64,000 nt of DNA. Source: Periplaneta americana (taxonomy: Eukaryota > Arthropoda > Insecta > Blattodea > Blattidae). Both the position numbers and the translations under genes were made by a program. The DNA is taken from assembly GCF_040183065.1 (NCBI RefSeq), contig NC_091120.1, positions 71,822,708-71,886,707 of the forward strand, read 5' to 3'. Shown here one piece after another: positions 37,701 through 46,764 of the stretch; position 1 is the first letter of the stretch; the number at the start of each line of letters is the position of its first letter. The notes beneath the pieces were generated by a model, which saw only the letters and a program-made list of their open reading frames with translations, made no database searches and was not told the DNA's origin.

Positions 37701-39846
37701 ACTGACATAAGTGATTTCTTTAAAAAAAAATGTAGGACAGTACAATGGGTAGCGTGTGAATCACTTCAACAGTTCCTATCTAGTGATGTTCCAGAAGAGT
37801 ATTTAGTGTCTTTGGATTTACTAAGGTCTTTATGTGTGTCAATTTCTGTGAAGAGAGCTCTGAAACAAACTGACATAAGTGTCTTGATAATCCATGTTGA
37901 ATCTTTCGTACACTACTTTTAACATTTGAATATAAATAATTGATTAAATGGCGATCTTACTTGTGTTAATTATGTAAGCATGTGCGGCTTACAGCTGTTT
38001 TGGTGTTACTTGACACCATCCTCAGAGCCTTCTGTGTCTCGGCATCATCTCAACTTCGCTGCCTGTTGTGTCAGTGGCGTATACTGGTTAAAGGGTTTGG
38101 GCTACCGCTGACCCTATTATTACACAAAATATATCTAACAATTACTTTAATTTTAATTACTATGGTAAAACTAATAATACAAAATTATTACAGTATGTTA
38201 TATTATAAACTTTTTCTTTTGTAATTTCCTTGGGCTACCGCCGGTAGCCCCGGTAGCCCGCAAAATACGCCCCTGTGTTGTGTGGGTGCGTTCATGTGAT
38301 GAAGAGTTGAGTCAAGATCAATTTCAGAACACACACACTATTTGACTCAACTCTTCATCACATGAACGCACCCACACAACAGCCAGCAAAGTTGAGATGA
38401 TGCCGAGACACAGAAGGCTCTGAAGATGGTGTCAAGTAGCACTGAAACAGCTGTAAGCCGCACATGCTTACATAATTAACACGAGTAAGATCGCCATTTA
38501 ATGAATTATTGACATAAGTAATTTCTTAAAAAATATTTAGAACATTACAATGGGCAGTGTGTGAATCACTTCAACAGTTCCTATCTAGTGTCAGTGATGT
38601 TCCAGAAGAGTATTTAGTGTCTTTGGATTTAATAATGTCTTTATGTGTGTCAATTTCTGTGAAAAGAGCTCTGAAAAAAAACTGACATACCGGTAAGTGA
38701 TTTCTTTAAAAAAATATATACTGTAAGCAGTACGGTACAATGGGCAGCATATTAAGAGGGTTTCATTGATAATTTTAACACTTTGTACCATAATATACGC
38801 AGCAAGTAAGCTGAATAGAAAACCTCTTACGAATTAGGTCTTATTTTTAAAACCCTCCTTATAACAATACATCTCTTTATAACAATATTTTTCTTTGTTC
38901 CCCTAAATATTGCTATAGAAAGATTTGACTGTATCATAAAAAATTTCGTGAATTAATTCTCTCAAACTCTAGTGAAACGCTTATATTAAAGTAAACATTT
39001 TAAATAAAAAGATCCACATGTGGTAGCGACTAGGTTACATCCATTTTCGGCTTTCCCTTTAAAAATTTTCTAATGTTCCTTCAATGGAATGGCGAAAATC
39101 TAAGTGAGACAAGTGGCTAACAGGCTTGGAGCTCACATTGACATAATTTCTGAGCCCCAATTTCCCTTGCAAGGACGCGTTTTCGCGTACCTTTTTCTCC
39201 TTCCATTTTTTCTATTGACATTGACAATCTAGAAAATTATATGGCAGAAGCCATATGCAGAGGCCGTAGAATTATAGCACCTTTCATAGATGATGAAGCT
39301 TGGTATTTAACACCATTCTAGTGTAATAACTCATTATTTTCAATTCTGGCACTTACCACCTTTGTTATTTAAATTATGCAAATATAAAATTTATTAATAA
39401 AAAATTAATGAGTCTTTATTCGAAATTCAAAACACACAATTCCACTCAATTTAAAGAATCATCCTCTCTGCATAGCTAAAACTGTCACCACTTGACCCAC
39501 ATGACAAGATTACTAATGAGACATTGTTACATTAGCTTCAGACTGAATACTTTTTTTATACCTATGGTTATATATTAAAAAAATGAAACTATATACTCAT
39601 TCGTTTCATCAGTCAAATGGGCTCATAATTTGCAGGAATCCAGTGCCTGCTAGACGAAATTTTGAGTGGAAATCAGTAACATCAAATGTTCAGGAAATAG
39701 ATTACCTTTATATTGGTGGCCCGAAGCATCTAGAAATGAGGAAAAGTGATGACCTCGGACATCGAAAGTTTTGGGACTCCCTGCCAATTGATGAACCACA
39801 AATGAGGGTGGACACTCCAATAAAAATAAAACACACCGAGTTGTAA
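9601..39846 (+). CDS. Carboxylesterase (type B, alpha/beta-hydrolase), gene 1, complete, 10 exons, 576 aa
   Basis: Exons are 9601-9801, 11666-11824, 17472-17628, 21949-22134, 28944-29134, 29365-29530, 30174-30358, 32882-33032, 36468-36591 and 39636-39846. All introns are GT-AG, with phases 0,0,1,1,0,1,0,1,2. The sum is 1731 nt, one open frame, the usual length of the family. The family hydrolyses carboxylic esters. Residues 1 to about 23 form a signal peptide. The oxyanion region HSGA is at 138-141, the nucleophile elbow GTSMG gives Ser218, the acid is Asp347 (or Glu346) in TTEDG, and the base is His469 in GVSHLDD. Cys pairs typical of the family are visible in exons 2 and 5. Possible N-glycosylation sites are Asn80 (NAT) and Asn380 (NYT). 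The last residues, KHTEL, suggest ER-lumen retrieval. The motifs resemble insect venom-carboxylesterase-6-like proteins, recalled and not searched. It is not a classical juvenile hormone esterase, which has GQSAG. Substrate unknown. Confidence 0.93.
9802..11665 (+). other. Gene 1 intron 1
   Basis: A GT-AG intron. It holds the dispersed repeat at 10312-10528; the remainder is AT-rich with no supported gene. Confidence 0.85.
10312..10528 (-). repeat. Dispersed retro-repeat, copy A
   Basis: It shares GTCAACTGTCCGAAGAC, AGATGGGGTAGGGTGGCCAG and CTCTGACACAT with copies at 33408-33530 and (inverse) 48573-49390. The latter has a (GACAAC)n tail, so the family is probably non-LTR derived and this copy lies on the - strand. 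Confidence 0.7.
11666..11824 (+). CDS. Gene 1 exon 2
   Basis: Fifty-three codons, phase 0 at both ends, between TTCCAG and GTAACA. It encodes [11 protein letters not shown] and [12 protein letters not shown], the carboxylesterase signature 2 region. The Cys of SMCLQW and the Cys of ENCLF are the usual first disulfide pair. NAT is a glycosylation sequon. About 48 of 53 residues match exon 2 of the paralogue. Confidence 0.94.
12055..12099. repeat. (TA)n microsatellite
   Basis: A pure TA run in intron 2. Confidence 0.95.
12450..12575. repeat. Two (ATT)n microsatellites
   Basis: ATT repeats at 12450-12502 and 12544-12575, separated by imperfect sequence. Confidence 0.95.
13211..13326. repeat. 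Imperfect long hairpin
   Basis: The ~55-nt arms begin GAAACTCGCCTATAATGG and end CCATTATAGGC-like GGCTCGTTGC. They meet at a TTGC loop near 13265, with mismatches. It is probably part of a larger dispersed repeat that starts near 12670, where a ~31-bp AGGTGTT...CAGCTT unit is also repeated. Confidence 0.6.
13748..13807 (+). repeat. Solo arm fragment of the 37939-38506 foldback element
   Basis: ATTGATTAAATGGCGATC, TGTAAGCATGTGCGGCTTA and CAGCTGT match the left arm of the foldback element in intron 9 with a few changes. Confidence 0.75.
13803..14601. mobile_element. Foldback MITE interrupted by a SINE
   Basis: The left arm (13803-13991, resuming at 14225) mirrors the right arm (about 14340-14601) over some 250 bp with substitutions, around a short loop near 14312-14340. 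It is non-coding. The SINE at 13992-14224 sits in the left arm. Confidence 0.8.
13992..14224 (+). mobile_element. tRNA-derived SINE, internally shortened head, with target duplication
   Basis: AATGTATTA flanks it at 13983-13991 and 14225-14233. It is the same family as 19558-19822 but lacks the A-box region. The B box GGTTCGATTCC is intact. Confidence 0.85.
15583..16734 (-). mobile_element. Internally deleted Tc1/mariner-type element
   Basis: TA flanks both ends (15581-15582, 16735-16736). The ~25-bp inverted ends share GTAAGAGGTATAA and TGCC. On the - strand, 16265-16053 encodes a DUF4817-type transposase N-terminus ([34 protein letters not shown]). The DDE part is absent. Confidence 0.8.
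17472..17628 (+). CDS. Gene 1 exon 3: oxyanion-hole exon
   Basis: Fifty-two codons plus one base (ends phase 1) between CCACAG and GTAAGC. It encodes [30 protein letters not shown] and RLGPLG. The family normally has HGGG or HGGA in the oxyanion loop and NYRLGPLGF in the following strand. Here these read HSGA and VFRLGPLGF. Confidence 0.94.
18306..18417 (-). mobile_element. 5'-truncated LINE 3' end
   Basis: It is nearly identical to the left 110 bp of the LINE fragment at 30797-31215 (AATGCCAGGC, TCATTTGACCTC, AGCCACTGAAGCACAGAT). Only the 3' end of the element is present. Confidence 0.7.
19558..19822 (+). mobile_element. Full-length tRNA-derived SINE with 11-bp target duplication
   Basis: ATTGAAACATA is duplicated at 19547-19557 and 19823-19833. 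The head has a B box GGTTCGATTCC. The body runs ACCTGGTTGAGG to CGTCGTAAAATAACC and an A-rich tail. It is the best copy of its family in the window. Confidence 0.93.
21949..22134 (+). CDS. Gene 1 exon 4: nucleophile-elbow exon
   Basis: Begins in phase 1 after TTTGTAG and ends in phase 1 before GTAAAT. It encodes [38 protein letters not shown] and the elbow GTSMGG with the putative catalytic Ser218. GxSxG is kept, but the usual E and A of GESAG are T and M. Confidence 0.95.
22289..22456. repeat. Compound (ATC)/(ACCATC) microsatellite
   Basis: It is almost pure ATC with an ACCATC middle. The long Asp- or Met-rich frames over it are artefacts of the repeat. Confidence 0.95.
22591..23229. mobile_element. 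Possible DNA-transposon remnant with 21-bp inverted ends
   Basis: ACGACATTAGGTTTCGCAACT at the left is mirrored at 23209-23229 with one mismatch. No coding and no clear target duplication. It contains the SINE at 22675-22830. Confidence 0.5.
22675..22830 (-). mobile_element. tRNA-derived SINE of another family
   Basis: On the - strand the tRNA head TCGGTAGCATAGTTGGTGTA has an A box, and GGATTCGATCC is the B box. A short tail follows. Confidence 0.6.
24424..24643. mobile_element. piggyBac-type MITE, 220 bp
   Basis: The element has TTAA at both sides. The inverted ends CCCTGCGCTGGTGAC and GTCACCAACGCAGGG differ by one base, and a GTGGGGTTTGA segment is mirrored just inside. It is non-coding. 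Confidence 0.85.
25394..26200 (+). pseudogene. Decayed coding remnant, probably from a mobile element
   Basis: Protein-like segments in order on the + strand include [18 protein letters not shown] and, later, [18 protein letters not shown] and [13 protein letters not shown] recall a widespread arthropod repetitive gene family with these phrases but cannot classify it. The remnant is broken in several places. Confidence 0.45.
26231..26292 (-). mobile_element. 62-bp LINE 3'-end insertion with 16-bp target duplication
   Basis: CATTTAGATATAATTG occurs at 26215-26230 and 26293-26308. The insert on the - strand reads GGTGGCGACCCATTACC, then AAATAAATA and an AATATC repeat tail, as in a heavily truncated retroposition. 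A run of 11 C precedes it. Confidence 0.7.
26335..27161 (-). mobile_element. hAT element with 8-bp target duplication
   Basis: ACAATAGC flanks it at 26327-26334 and 27162-27169. The ends are TAGGCTGACCAGA and TCTGGTCAGCCTA. On the - strand, 26823-26638 ([38 protein letters not shown]) resembles the C-terminus of a hAT transposase. Most of the transposase is missing. Confidence 0.82.
28944..29134 (+). CDS. Gene 1 exon 5
   Basis: Begins in phase 1 after TTTTTCAG and ends in phase 0 before GTAACA. It encodes [17 protein letters not shown] and then a helical stretch with LLGC and LVECLR. These supply the second conserved Cys pair region of insect carboxylesterases. Confidence 0.94.
29135..30173 (+). 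other. Gene 1 introns 5 and 6
   Basis: Introns 29135-29364 and 29531-30173 are short and free of recognised mobile elements. A GTGGTG-rich tract lies near 30059-30105. Confidence 0.8.
29365..29530 (+). CDS. Gene 1 exon 6: catalytic-acid exon
   Basis: Begins in phase 0 after CCTGCAG and ends in phase 1 before GTAATT. It encodes [11 protein letters not shown] and [16 protein letters not shown]. By position relative to the following Gly, the charge-relay acid is Asp347, where relatives usually have Glu. Confidence 0.94.
30174..30358 (+). CDS. Gene 1 exon 7
   Basis: Begins in phase 1 after CATTGCAG and ends in phase 0 before GTAAGA. It encodes the variable helical region from [12 protein letters not shown] to KTIKGVIE, with an NYT sequon at Asn380. 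Confidence 0.92.
30797..31215 (-). mobile_element. LINE ORF2 C-terminal fragment and 3' end
   Basis: The - strand encodes [37 protein letters not shown] and [16 protein letters not shown], the zinc-knuckle-like C-terminus of an ORF2 polyprotein. An AAC-rich 3' tail lies at the left. The 5' part is truncated. Confidence 0.82.
31480..31547. repeat. Perfect 22-bp hairpin with 24-nt loop
   Basis: ATAAATTGGCAACTTACTAGTG at 31480 (shown here for its ends, ATAAATTGG and CTAGTG) is exactly mirrored at 31526-31547. It is transcribed within the gene 1 pre-mRNA. It may be a MITE remnant or a small-RNA hairpin. Confidence 0.75.
32882..33032 (+). CDS. Gene 1 exon 8
   Basis: Begins in phase 0 after GTTTTCAG and ends in phase 1 before GTAAGG. 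It encodes [18 protein letters not shown] and [17 protein letters not shown], the strand preceding the catalytic His in this family. Confidence 0.93.
33099..33320. mobile_element. Foldback MITE, ~220 bp
   Basis: Arms of ~95 bp (GAGGGCCGTGGTCTGTCG inward, mirrored before 33320) enclose a ~35-nt loop. The outer ends are TATTTTCC and GGAAAATA. The target duplication is not clear. Confidence 0.8.
33408..33530 (-). repeat. Dispersed retro-repeat, copy B
   Basis: It has the GTCAACTGTCCAAAGAC and GATAATGGGGTAGGGTGGCC blocks shared with 10312-10528, then diverges. Confidence 0.65.
33904..35172. mobile_element. Non-autonomous hAT element, copy 1 (1269 bp)
   Basis: An 8-bp duplication TCTAGTCT lies at 33896-33903 and 35173-35180. 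The ends are CAGTGGCGGTTCC and GGAGCCGCCACTG. It has no transposase. It is the same family as 43885-45190, which lies in the opposite orientation. Confidence 0.92.
35198..35881. mobile_element. TA-flanked MITE with long inverted ends (684 bp)
   Basis: The ends AGGGGTTAGGTACAG and CTGTACCTAACCCCT are flanked by TA (35196-35197, 35882-35883). The arms stay similar for over 130 bp, and an inner GTTCACTGTGCAGTGATGAAG block is also mirrored. It is non-coding and probably Tc1/mariner-derived. Confidence 0.82.
35884..36220 (-). mobile_element. LINE ORF2 C-terminal fragment, second family
   Basis: The - strand reads [20 protein letters not shown] and [10 protein letters not shown] and then a decayed cysteine-containing tail. 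The gene is interrupted and 5'-truncated. Confidence 0.65.
36468..36591 (+). CDS. Gene 1 exon 9: catalytic-histidine exon
   Basis: Begins in phase 1 after TCTGCAG and ends in phase 2 before GTAAGA. It encodes [14 protein letters not shown] with the catalytic His469, then the helix [14 protein letters not shown] that is characteristic of the C-terminal part of the family. Confidence 0.94.
37939..38506. mobile_element. Foldback MITE inserted in the pogo-like array
   Basis: The arms begin ATTAAATGGCGATCTTAC and are mirrored at the right end. The centre is a second clear hairpin (GGGTGCGTTCATGTGATG near 38284, mirrored near 38360). The left arm is interrupted by the hAT MITE at 38072-38275. The target duplication is uncertain. 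Confidence 0.82.
38072..38275. mobile_element. hAT MITE, 204 bp
   Basis: TGTTGTGT is duplicated at 38064-38071 and 38276-38283. The ends are CAGTGGCGTAT and ATACGCCCCTG. A GGGCTACCG block near each end is partly mirrored. Confidence 0.88.
39636..39846 (+). CDS. Gene 1 exon 10: C-terminus with HTEL and stop
   Basis: Begins in phase 2 after TTTGCAG and encodes [17 protein letters not shown] and FWDSLPIDE, and ends KIKHTEL and TAA. HTEL as the last four residues is the ER-retrieval form known from a mammalian microsomal carboxylesterase. Confidence 0.93.
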
Positions 39847-39943
39847 GCAGCAGTATGATGGACAGGAGGAAAGTGTCCATTCCAGAGCGATTCTTTATCA
39901 ACTTCCTCATTGCTATTGTCAACAAAACATCACCACTAATAAC

Positions 39944-39949
39944 AATAAA
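39944..39949 (+). terminator. Polyadenylation signal of gene 1
   Basis: AATAAA lies about 100 bases after the TAA of gene 1. Other AATAAA copies occur further on (for example near 40168), so alternative 3' ends are possible. Confidence 0.6.
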
Positions 39950-41321
39950 GGAGTATTAAGACATTATGTATTAAGCTTATAATTTTTTTCCTGTCCTTCC
40001 TAATATCCTTTTATGTGATGGGGAAAAAATTGCACTGAATGTCATCTTGCTATTGTGAGGCTGAGCAGCATAACTAAATCAGAGTAGTCATAAAGATTGA
40101 ACTAGAATACTAGATCATCATCTGTAATGGAAGTAATGATCGATCTAAGTTTCGAAAATTCGAAGACAATAAATAATAATGGGCTTTAAGGGTAGTTTAC
40201 AATTTCCTTTTTATCATAGGATGGTTTTAACCAATATTTCTTAAATAGATTTAAGCTAGAGATCCCAGATTTTCATAATAAAAACTGGGACACAAAATAA
40301 AATGTTCTGGTACCACGGCAGTTCCACATAATGTGGGCTTATATTTAAATTTTCGAGAGTTTTTAAGGTGCAACATGTTGGTTAGGCTTATTTTATAATA
40401 ATCTATTGATTAGATAATAGTCCTGTGAATTGGCATAGTATGCTTTTTCTAAATGAAAATTAATTTAAGCCACTAAATTTAATTATTTATTTATAACTTT
40501 AGCTAATAAGTAAAAGCAATTTCAATTGTTTTACAAAAATTGTGACAATGTTGTACCTTTGTAACCCAGTATTATCTTTGTCTTCAACAATAGTTATCCA
40601 TGGGCCAAACACATTCCTCAGTTTCAGACGAATTTGTTGATTTGGAGATTGAGGGCTAGGCTATTTCTCGGAAGACTGAACAACTTTCAAGAGTATGATA
40701 TGGGATATAATTTCAATAAACTTCATGGTTACCGATGTAAGATGTCTATGGTTCATGGCATTAAAATAATTACAAATTTGTACTAATAAATCAATAACAT
40801 GAAGGTAAATAGGGATACGATATTGTATTAGAAACATTAGAATGTCTTCATTCCTTCAAGCCAGCAGCATACTGCTTTCGTAGTATGTTGCAGCCTCATA
40901 ATAATGTGTATAATCCGTAATCACCTTCACATCAGACGCGGATGGTCCAAGACAAAATCATCTTGTCCGAAACAGAATGTCCTATGCAGTATGCAGCCAA
41001 TCTTAGTGATCGAGAGAAACCAAATTGCTAATAATTCTTAATGATCGAGAGAAACCAGATTGCTAATAAGTCATCATCAACATTTTCATCATTTAGCATT
41101 ATCATTGGAGTAGTTCACCTCACCATGCATCTCGCCATTCAGCAAGAATCAAACTGATTTGATTTTCAGGATGCAACTGCCTGAAACTAGTGCTCTAATT
41201 GGTTGGTCGTCGCAACAGAACGTCAATATTGTACCTAGGGCTCTGTAAAGACTTTAGCAAGCAGACAGTGATCTTCACCGCGTTAAACATAATCACATAA
41301 TCACATCGTAGCTTTTATGAT
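39950..41321. other. Intergenic, no gene seen
   Basis: AT-rich. A 36-bp tandem duplication containing GATCGAGAGAAACC lies near 41012-41067. Nothing else is supported. Confidence 0.7.
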
Positions 41322-42510
<1,189 letters not shown>

Positions 42511-42965
42511 TTTATGATAGTCAATCAATCGCACTGTAATTTTTAGGATTCACAGATAAATGTCTAAGGAAAGCATAGGAAAATTCGAAATAATCAATAT
42601 ATATATATATTGAAAAAAATTAAACTAACTTCGAAGTGATCTGTTCAAAATAAACAAAACTTGATAAGCGACAAACTTTTTTATTTTTCACTTTAGATGG
42701 GGGGTCAAAGTGAGAGAAATGTTTAGAAATATTGTAAATTATACTTTCAAAAGTGGCTGCTACTCAAAATCCTTACTAGTTTTCGATTTTCGGGGACTTA
42801 AAAGAGTGCCTGGCAGACTTAGTATGCAGAGAAACTAAACTTTTGTCTGTTAAAACTGCGAATTCTCATAAAAATAATCGCGTTGATTTCAAATTTGTTT
42901 TCAAATGTTTTCATTGCTTAAGGTTTTCGAGTTAATCATAAGTTTTAAAATTTTTAAACGTTTTT

Positions 42966-43146
42966 AAAGGATGTACCAGAAGGAATGATGAATAGGAAGA
43001 AAGTTCGGGACAGAAGAAGGTATCAGATGATAGACAACATTAAGATTTTTAAATTGTATGTGGAGACCAAGAGGAAGGCGAAAAATAGGAAATTGGAAAA
43101 TGCTGGATTTGTAATGAAAGACCTGCTCTTGGACAGAAAATTATGA
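42966..43146 (+). mobile_element. LINE C-terminal fragment (+)
   Basis: It encodes GMMNRKKVRDRRRYQMIDNI and ENAGFVMKDLLL, matching the 3' part of the inverse copy at 43190-43884. The two fragments have their 3' ends facing. Confidence 0.7.
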
Positions 43147-43189
43147 AAATGAAAAGTGGAATTTTTTGCTAATGATAAATAATACAATT

Positions 43190-43884
43190 TAATTCATTCA
43201 TTCAGTGTTCTGCCCAAGGGCAGGTTTTTCACTGCAAACCCAGCTTTCTTCATCTTTTCTATTTTCTGCCTTCCTCTTTGTCTCCTCATATGACCCATAT
43301 ATGTTAATGTCGTCTCTCATCTGATACCTTCTTCTACCACGAACTCTTCTCCTGTTCACCATTCCTTCCAGTGCAGCCTTCAGTAGGCAGTTTCTTCTCA
43401 GCCAATGACCCAACCATTTCCTTTTCCTCTTCCTGATCAGTTTCACCATCATTCTTTCTTCTCCCACTCCTTCCAACACAGCTTCATTTCTTATTCTGTC
43501 TATCCACTTCACATGTTACATTCTTTTTCATATCCACATTTCAAATGCTTCTATTCGCTTCTCTTCACTTCGTCGTAATGTCCATGTTTCTATCCCATGC
43601 AATGCCACACTCCAAACAAAGCACTTCACCAGTATCTTCCTTAGATCTTTTTCCAGAGGTCCGCAGAAGATGTTCCTTTTTCTATTAAAAGCTTCCTTGG
43701 CCATTGTTATCCTCCTTTTGAGTTCCTGGCAGCAGCTCCTGTTATTGCTTATAGTACACCCCAAGTATTTGAAGCTGTCCACGTGCTCTACTGCCTCCTT
43801 TCGAATTCGCAAGTTTATCTTCTTTATTTTTCTTCCTATGACCACGGTCTTCGTCTTATTTGTATTATCTTCATCCCATAGTGC
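43190..43884 (-). mobile_element. LINE endonuclease-reverse transcriptase C-terminal fragment
   Basis: The - strand reads VDSFKYLGCTI, RITMAKEAFNRKRNIF, FVWSVALHGIETWTL, EAFEMW, then RKRKWLGHWLRRNCLL and RRRVRGRRRYQ, the usual C-terminal order of insect endonuclease-RT LINEs. One frame change lies near 43520. The tail is a short ATGA repeat. A hAT element (43885-45190) interrupts or abuts its 5' side. Confidence 0.85.
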
Positions 43885-45190
43885 CAGTGGCGGCTCCTGC
43901 ATATTTCTTAGGAAGAGGAAAGAAGTTGACAGCGCAAAATGACACCTTCTTGAGAGAAACAAGCTAAAAATTAGCCTACATGCATACATGTAAGACCAGG
44001 TAGTGCTGAGGTTGGCCTTCCTTTTTGTATAGCAATAATCTGTTCTTGTAAACTGAATTTCCTAAATTGTCCAAAATATAATTTGTTCCATTCATTGTTG
44101 AATAATTGCACAAATTAACAATTACAAGGAAATTCACAACCTCACAGCATTTTTCGTGCACACTACAGCATCACACGTGTTGGAAGAGACTAGCTACTAA
44201 CACGTAACCGGAACTGTTTTACTGAAATGGGAATGAGAAATAATCTGTTAGGAAAGCGAGAACACTGCACCCAACCACGTGATCTGTGTTGTCATATGTA
44301 GGCCTACATTTTACAAGTGCCGTATCACATGCTTTTGAAGAATGTCAGTTCTTGTAAAGTCATACTACCATTAGGTATTGTTCAAAGCTGCCGGTGGCCG
44401 ATTACTTTTTCTTGCGTTAAAAATAATGTAGTTTGGAGTACTTTCAATTTCAAATATATTTGTACAAAACTGACAACTTGGCTGTTGCCCTGTCTAGTAG
44501 GCAATTAATGGAAGTGAATTTCAGGGGCCGAAAAGCTCTGCGATACTAACGTAGAACTACTTCATCTTTGTTTTATAAAAATCCAACTTCAACTTTCAGA
44601 TATCCTCGAAAGTTTCAAATCATGAATAGTAGCTTATATAAAGTGGAATGAATAATATATTTTGATTTATAATTTAAAAAAAGTTTGTATGGTGTATTTC
44701 ATAGATTTGCGTTAAAACTGTTTTTATTGTGCCTCCTCCTAGATGTGTTATAGTCTGGTTGAATGCAGCATCGTTAGATGGCAGCGGTAGCGAGCTTTGC
44801 TGCACGACCAGGCGGTTTCTATTTCCAGCCCATGCGCTGATTCAGAGGAGGATTTCCTCCCTATCCGTTCATTTACTTGCTTTAAAACTCTACTTCTTTC
44901 TCTGGCCGCTAGTGCGCTGTTGTCTATGTGTGTTAACTGTGGTAAAGGAGGAATGGATTGACTTTCCTCCACACAAACAATCTCGCATCTTTCTCACAGT
45001 TTTCTAGGAGCACATGAGTGCGCGTTGTTTAAAACTCGATCAACCTGGGTTTTCTTGTAGTTGTGAACTTAAAAATTATCGAATTTTCCTCGAATTTGAA
45101 GGCATATATTTCATTTGGTATTTACTTTCAAAAGAAGAAAAACGTGAGGAGGACGTTCCTCCCTTCCCTCCCCCCGAGGAACCGCCACTG
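43885..45190. mobile_element. Non-autonomous hAT element, copy 2 (1306 bp)
   Basis: CATAGTGC is duplicated at 43877-43884 and 45191-45198. It is the same family as 33904-35172, in inverse orientation. The ends are CAGTGGCGGCTCC and GGAACCGCCACTG. No transposase. Confidence 0.92.
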
Positions 45191-45198
45191 CATAGTGC

Positions 45199-46141
45199 TA
45201 CAATTTAATTATAGTACATTATTCCTATTAGATATAATTGTTACCCGAGAGATACTACCAACCTCTTTACAGCAATAAATGGTTGCTTATGTATGTGGAT
45301 TTTAGATTCTGCTAGGGTCGAGATACCGGTACAATAAAATTTAAAGTTGACTGAGACATCATTAAATATTCGTACGATTTACGTAAAATGTCTTTAGCTG
45401 CTGACACAAGTGACATAGTTCACCAAGTCTGGTTTGTTTCTTACAACTCGTATATTAATGTTTATTCTGTGTGTTCTCTAAAAGGGAATAGGGCTAAGTG
45501 GCTGTTTGAATTTTTTCCACTATATTAAACGGCGAGAAGCGTGGCGAGGTGAACTGCTTCATTATGTTCTGCTGAGGCGAGATGAACGACGAGGTGCGCT
45601 ACTCGGTGAGGCGAGATGAACAACTCCAACATGTTTTTTACCCTAGTGTCTTTCGGATTCACGCGAGATTCACACGGGGAAATATTAAGCATCGAGGTCC
45701 GAGGATAAAATCAAGTCGTAGCAGCGACATATCAGTATGTCACGAAACGACATATTTCCTACGAAGCCTTTATGGCTTAGCGATAGTGCTTTTTCTTTTC
45801 ATTACAAAGACCAGGTTTCGAATCTCTCTATGTAAAACGCTCGCGCGTAAACACAGTGCATACGATGCTGGTAAAATTCATGTTCTGGGAATAATAAGTT
45901 AATTAAGTAGTAAAATACCGCTGCAATCGAAAAGTATTGGGAATAAATTTGAATAAGGAGCAAAAAAAAGTTTCCTTCTCAGGCAGGATTCGAACCACAA
46001 AAGTCTTAGTTACCAGTCTATCGTGCTCTGAGTGAACAAGGCTCTGAAATCAGATACGAGGGTCGGTCCGGTTTTTTTTGCCACTACTGTAAGTTACGTA
46101 TTTGTCTTACATAAGTGTATTGTATTTGCTTACACATCATT
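45199..46141. other. Intergenic with weak tRNA-like SINE traces
   Basis: Bases 45776-45840 (+, GGTTTCGAATC) and 45975-46030 (-, complement of GGTTCGAATCC) look like degraded tRNA-derived SINE heads. No gene is supported. Confidence 0.4.
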
Positions 46142-46142
46142 A

Positions 46143-46214
<72 letters not shown>

Positions 46215-46491
46215 CCGTGGCGCCACAGTCCTTGAAGGGCCCAGACCGACCAGCCGACTGCTGACCTCACGTTCACATGCCGAAGAAGAGGTGGACGATC
46301 ATCCAACCAGAATGGAGGTATCCTGTGGTTAGCACGATAATTCCCCCAGCCGTTATAGCTGGTTTTCGTAATCGGATTTCGCTACTTATCGTAGCTCCCC
46401 AATTGCATCATGATACTTGGTGGGCACTGGTCCCATACACTGGCCGAAATTTCATGAGAAAATTTCTTCCCTCATGAGAACTCGAACCAGC
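46143..46491 (-). mobile_element. tRNA-derived SINE with (ATT)n tail
   Basis: ACACATCATTA is duplicated at 46132-46142 and 46492-46502. It is the same family as 61127-61484 with a truncated head. The tail forms the AAT run at 46143-46213. Confidence 0.88.
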
Positions 46492-46502
46492 ACACATCAT
46501 TA

Positions 46503-46707
46503 TGTATGTATTGCATTTAATCTGAATTCGTTGGTTAAGTTTAGTGTTAGGCCTATAATTATTATTGTAGTCGTAAATAATTTTGTCATTTTGTTCATCA
46601 GCACCAGTTTGTTGTAATTCGCTGCATGGTTGTGGACGGATAGAAGAGACGTCATTCAACGGCCATGGACTGTGGAAGGGGAACAAGTTATTTTCCCATG
46701 TTTTCTC

Positions 46708-46764
<57 letters not shown>

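Larger units (their letters stand above)
36992..38700 (+). repeat. Tandem array of ~166-168-bp units inside the pogo-like element
   Basis: The marker GTGATGTTCCAGAAGAG (first copy slightly varied) starts at 36992, 37158, 37324, 37448, 37615, 37783 and, after the nested insertion, 38594. Spacing is 166, 166, 124, 167 and 168 bp; one unit lacks about 42 bp. Each unit spans the ISDFFKK-coding region. Confidence 0.88.
36742..38931 (+). mobile_element. pogo/Tigger-like element with internal amplification and nested insertions
   Basis: TA lies at both sides (36740-36741, 38932-38933). The inverted ends are CAGTCAAATCT and AGATTTGACTG. The remaining coding sequence is the transposase C-terminus ending ISDFFKK, as in pogo-type proteins. 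The front of the transposase is missing. Array units and a nested foldback element make up most of its length. Confidence 0.78.
36592..39635 (+). other. Gene 1 intron 9
   Basis: It carries the pogo-like element at 36742-38931. Bases 38934-39635 have no recognised feature. Confidence 0.85.

Noticed and set aside
36992-37920. CRISPR-like array
   Set aside because: The units are contiguous 166-168-bp tandem repeats without spacers, in an insect intron.
9601-39846. Naming gene 1 juvenile hormone esterase
   Set aside because: The elbow is GTSMG, not the GQSAG typical of that enzyme, and the substrate cannot be read from sequence.
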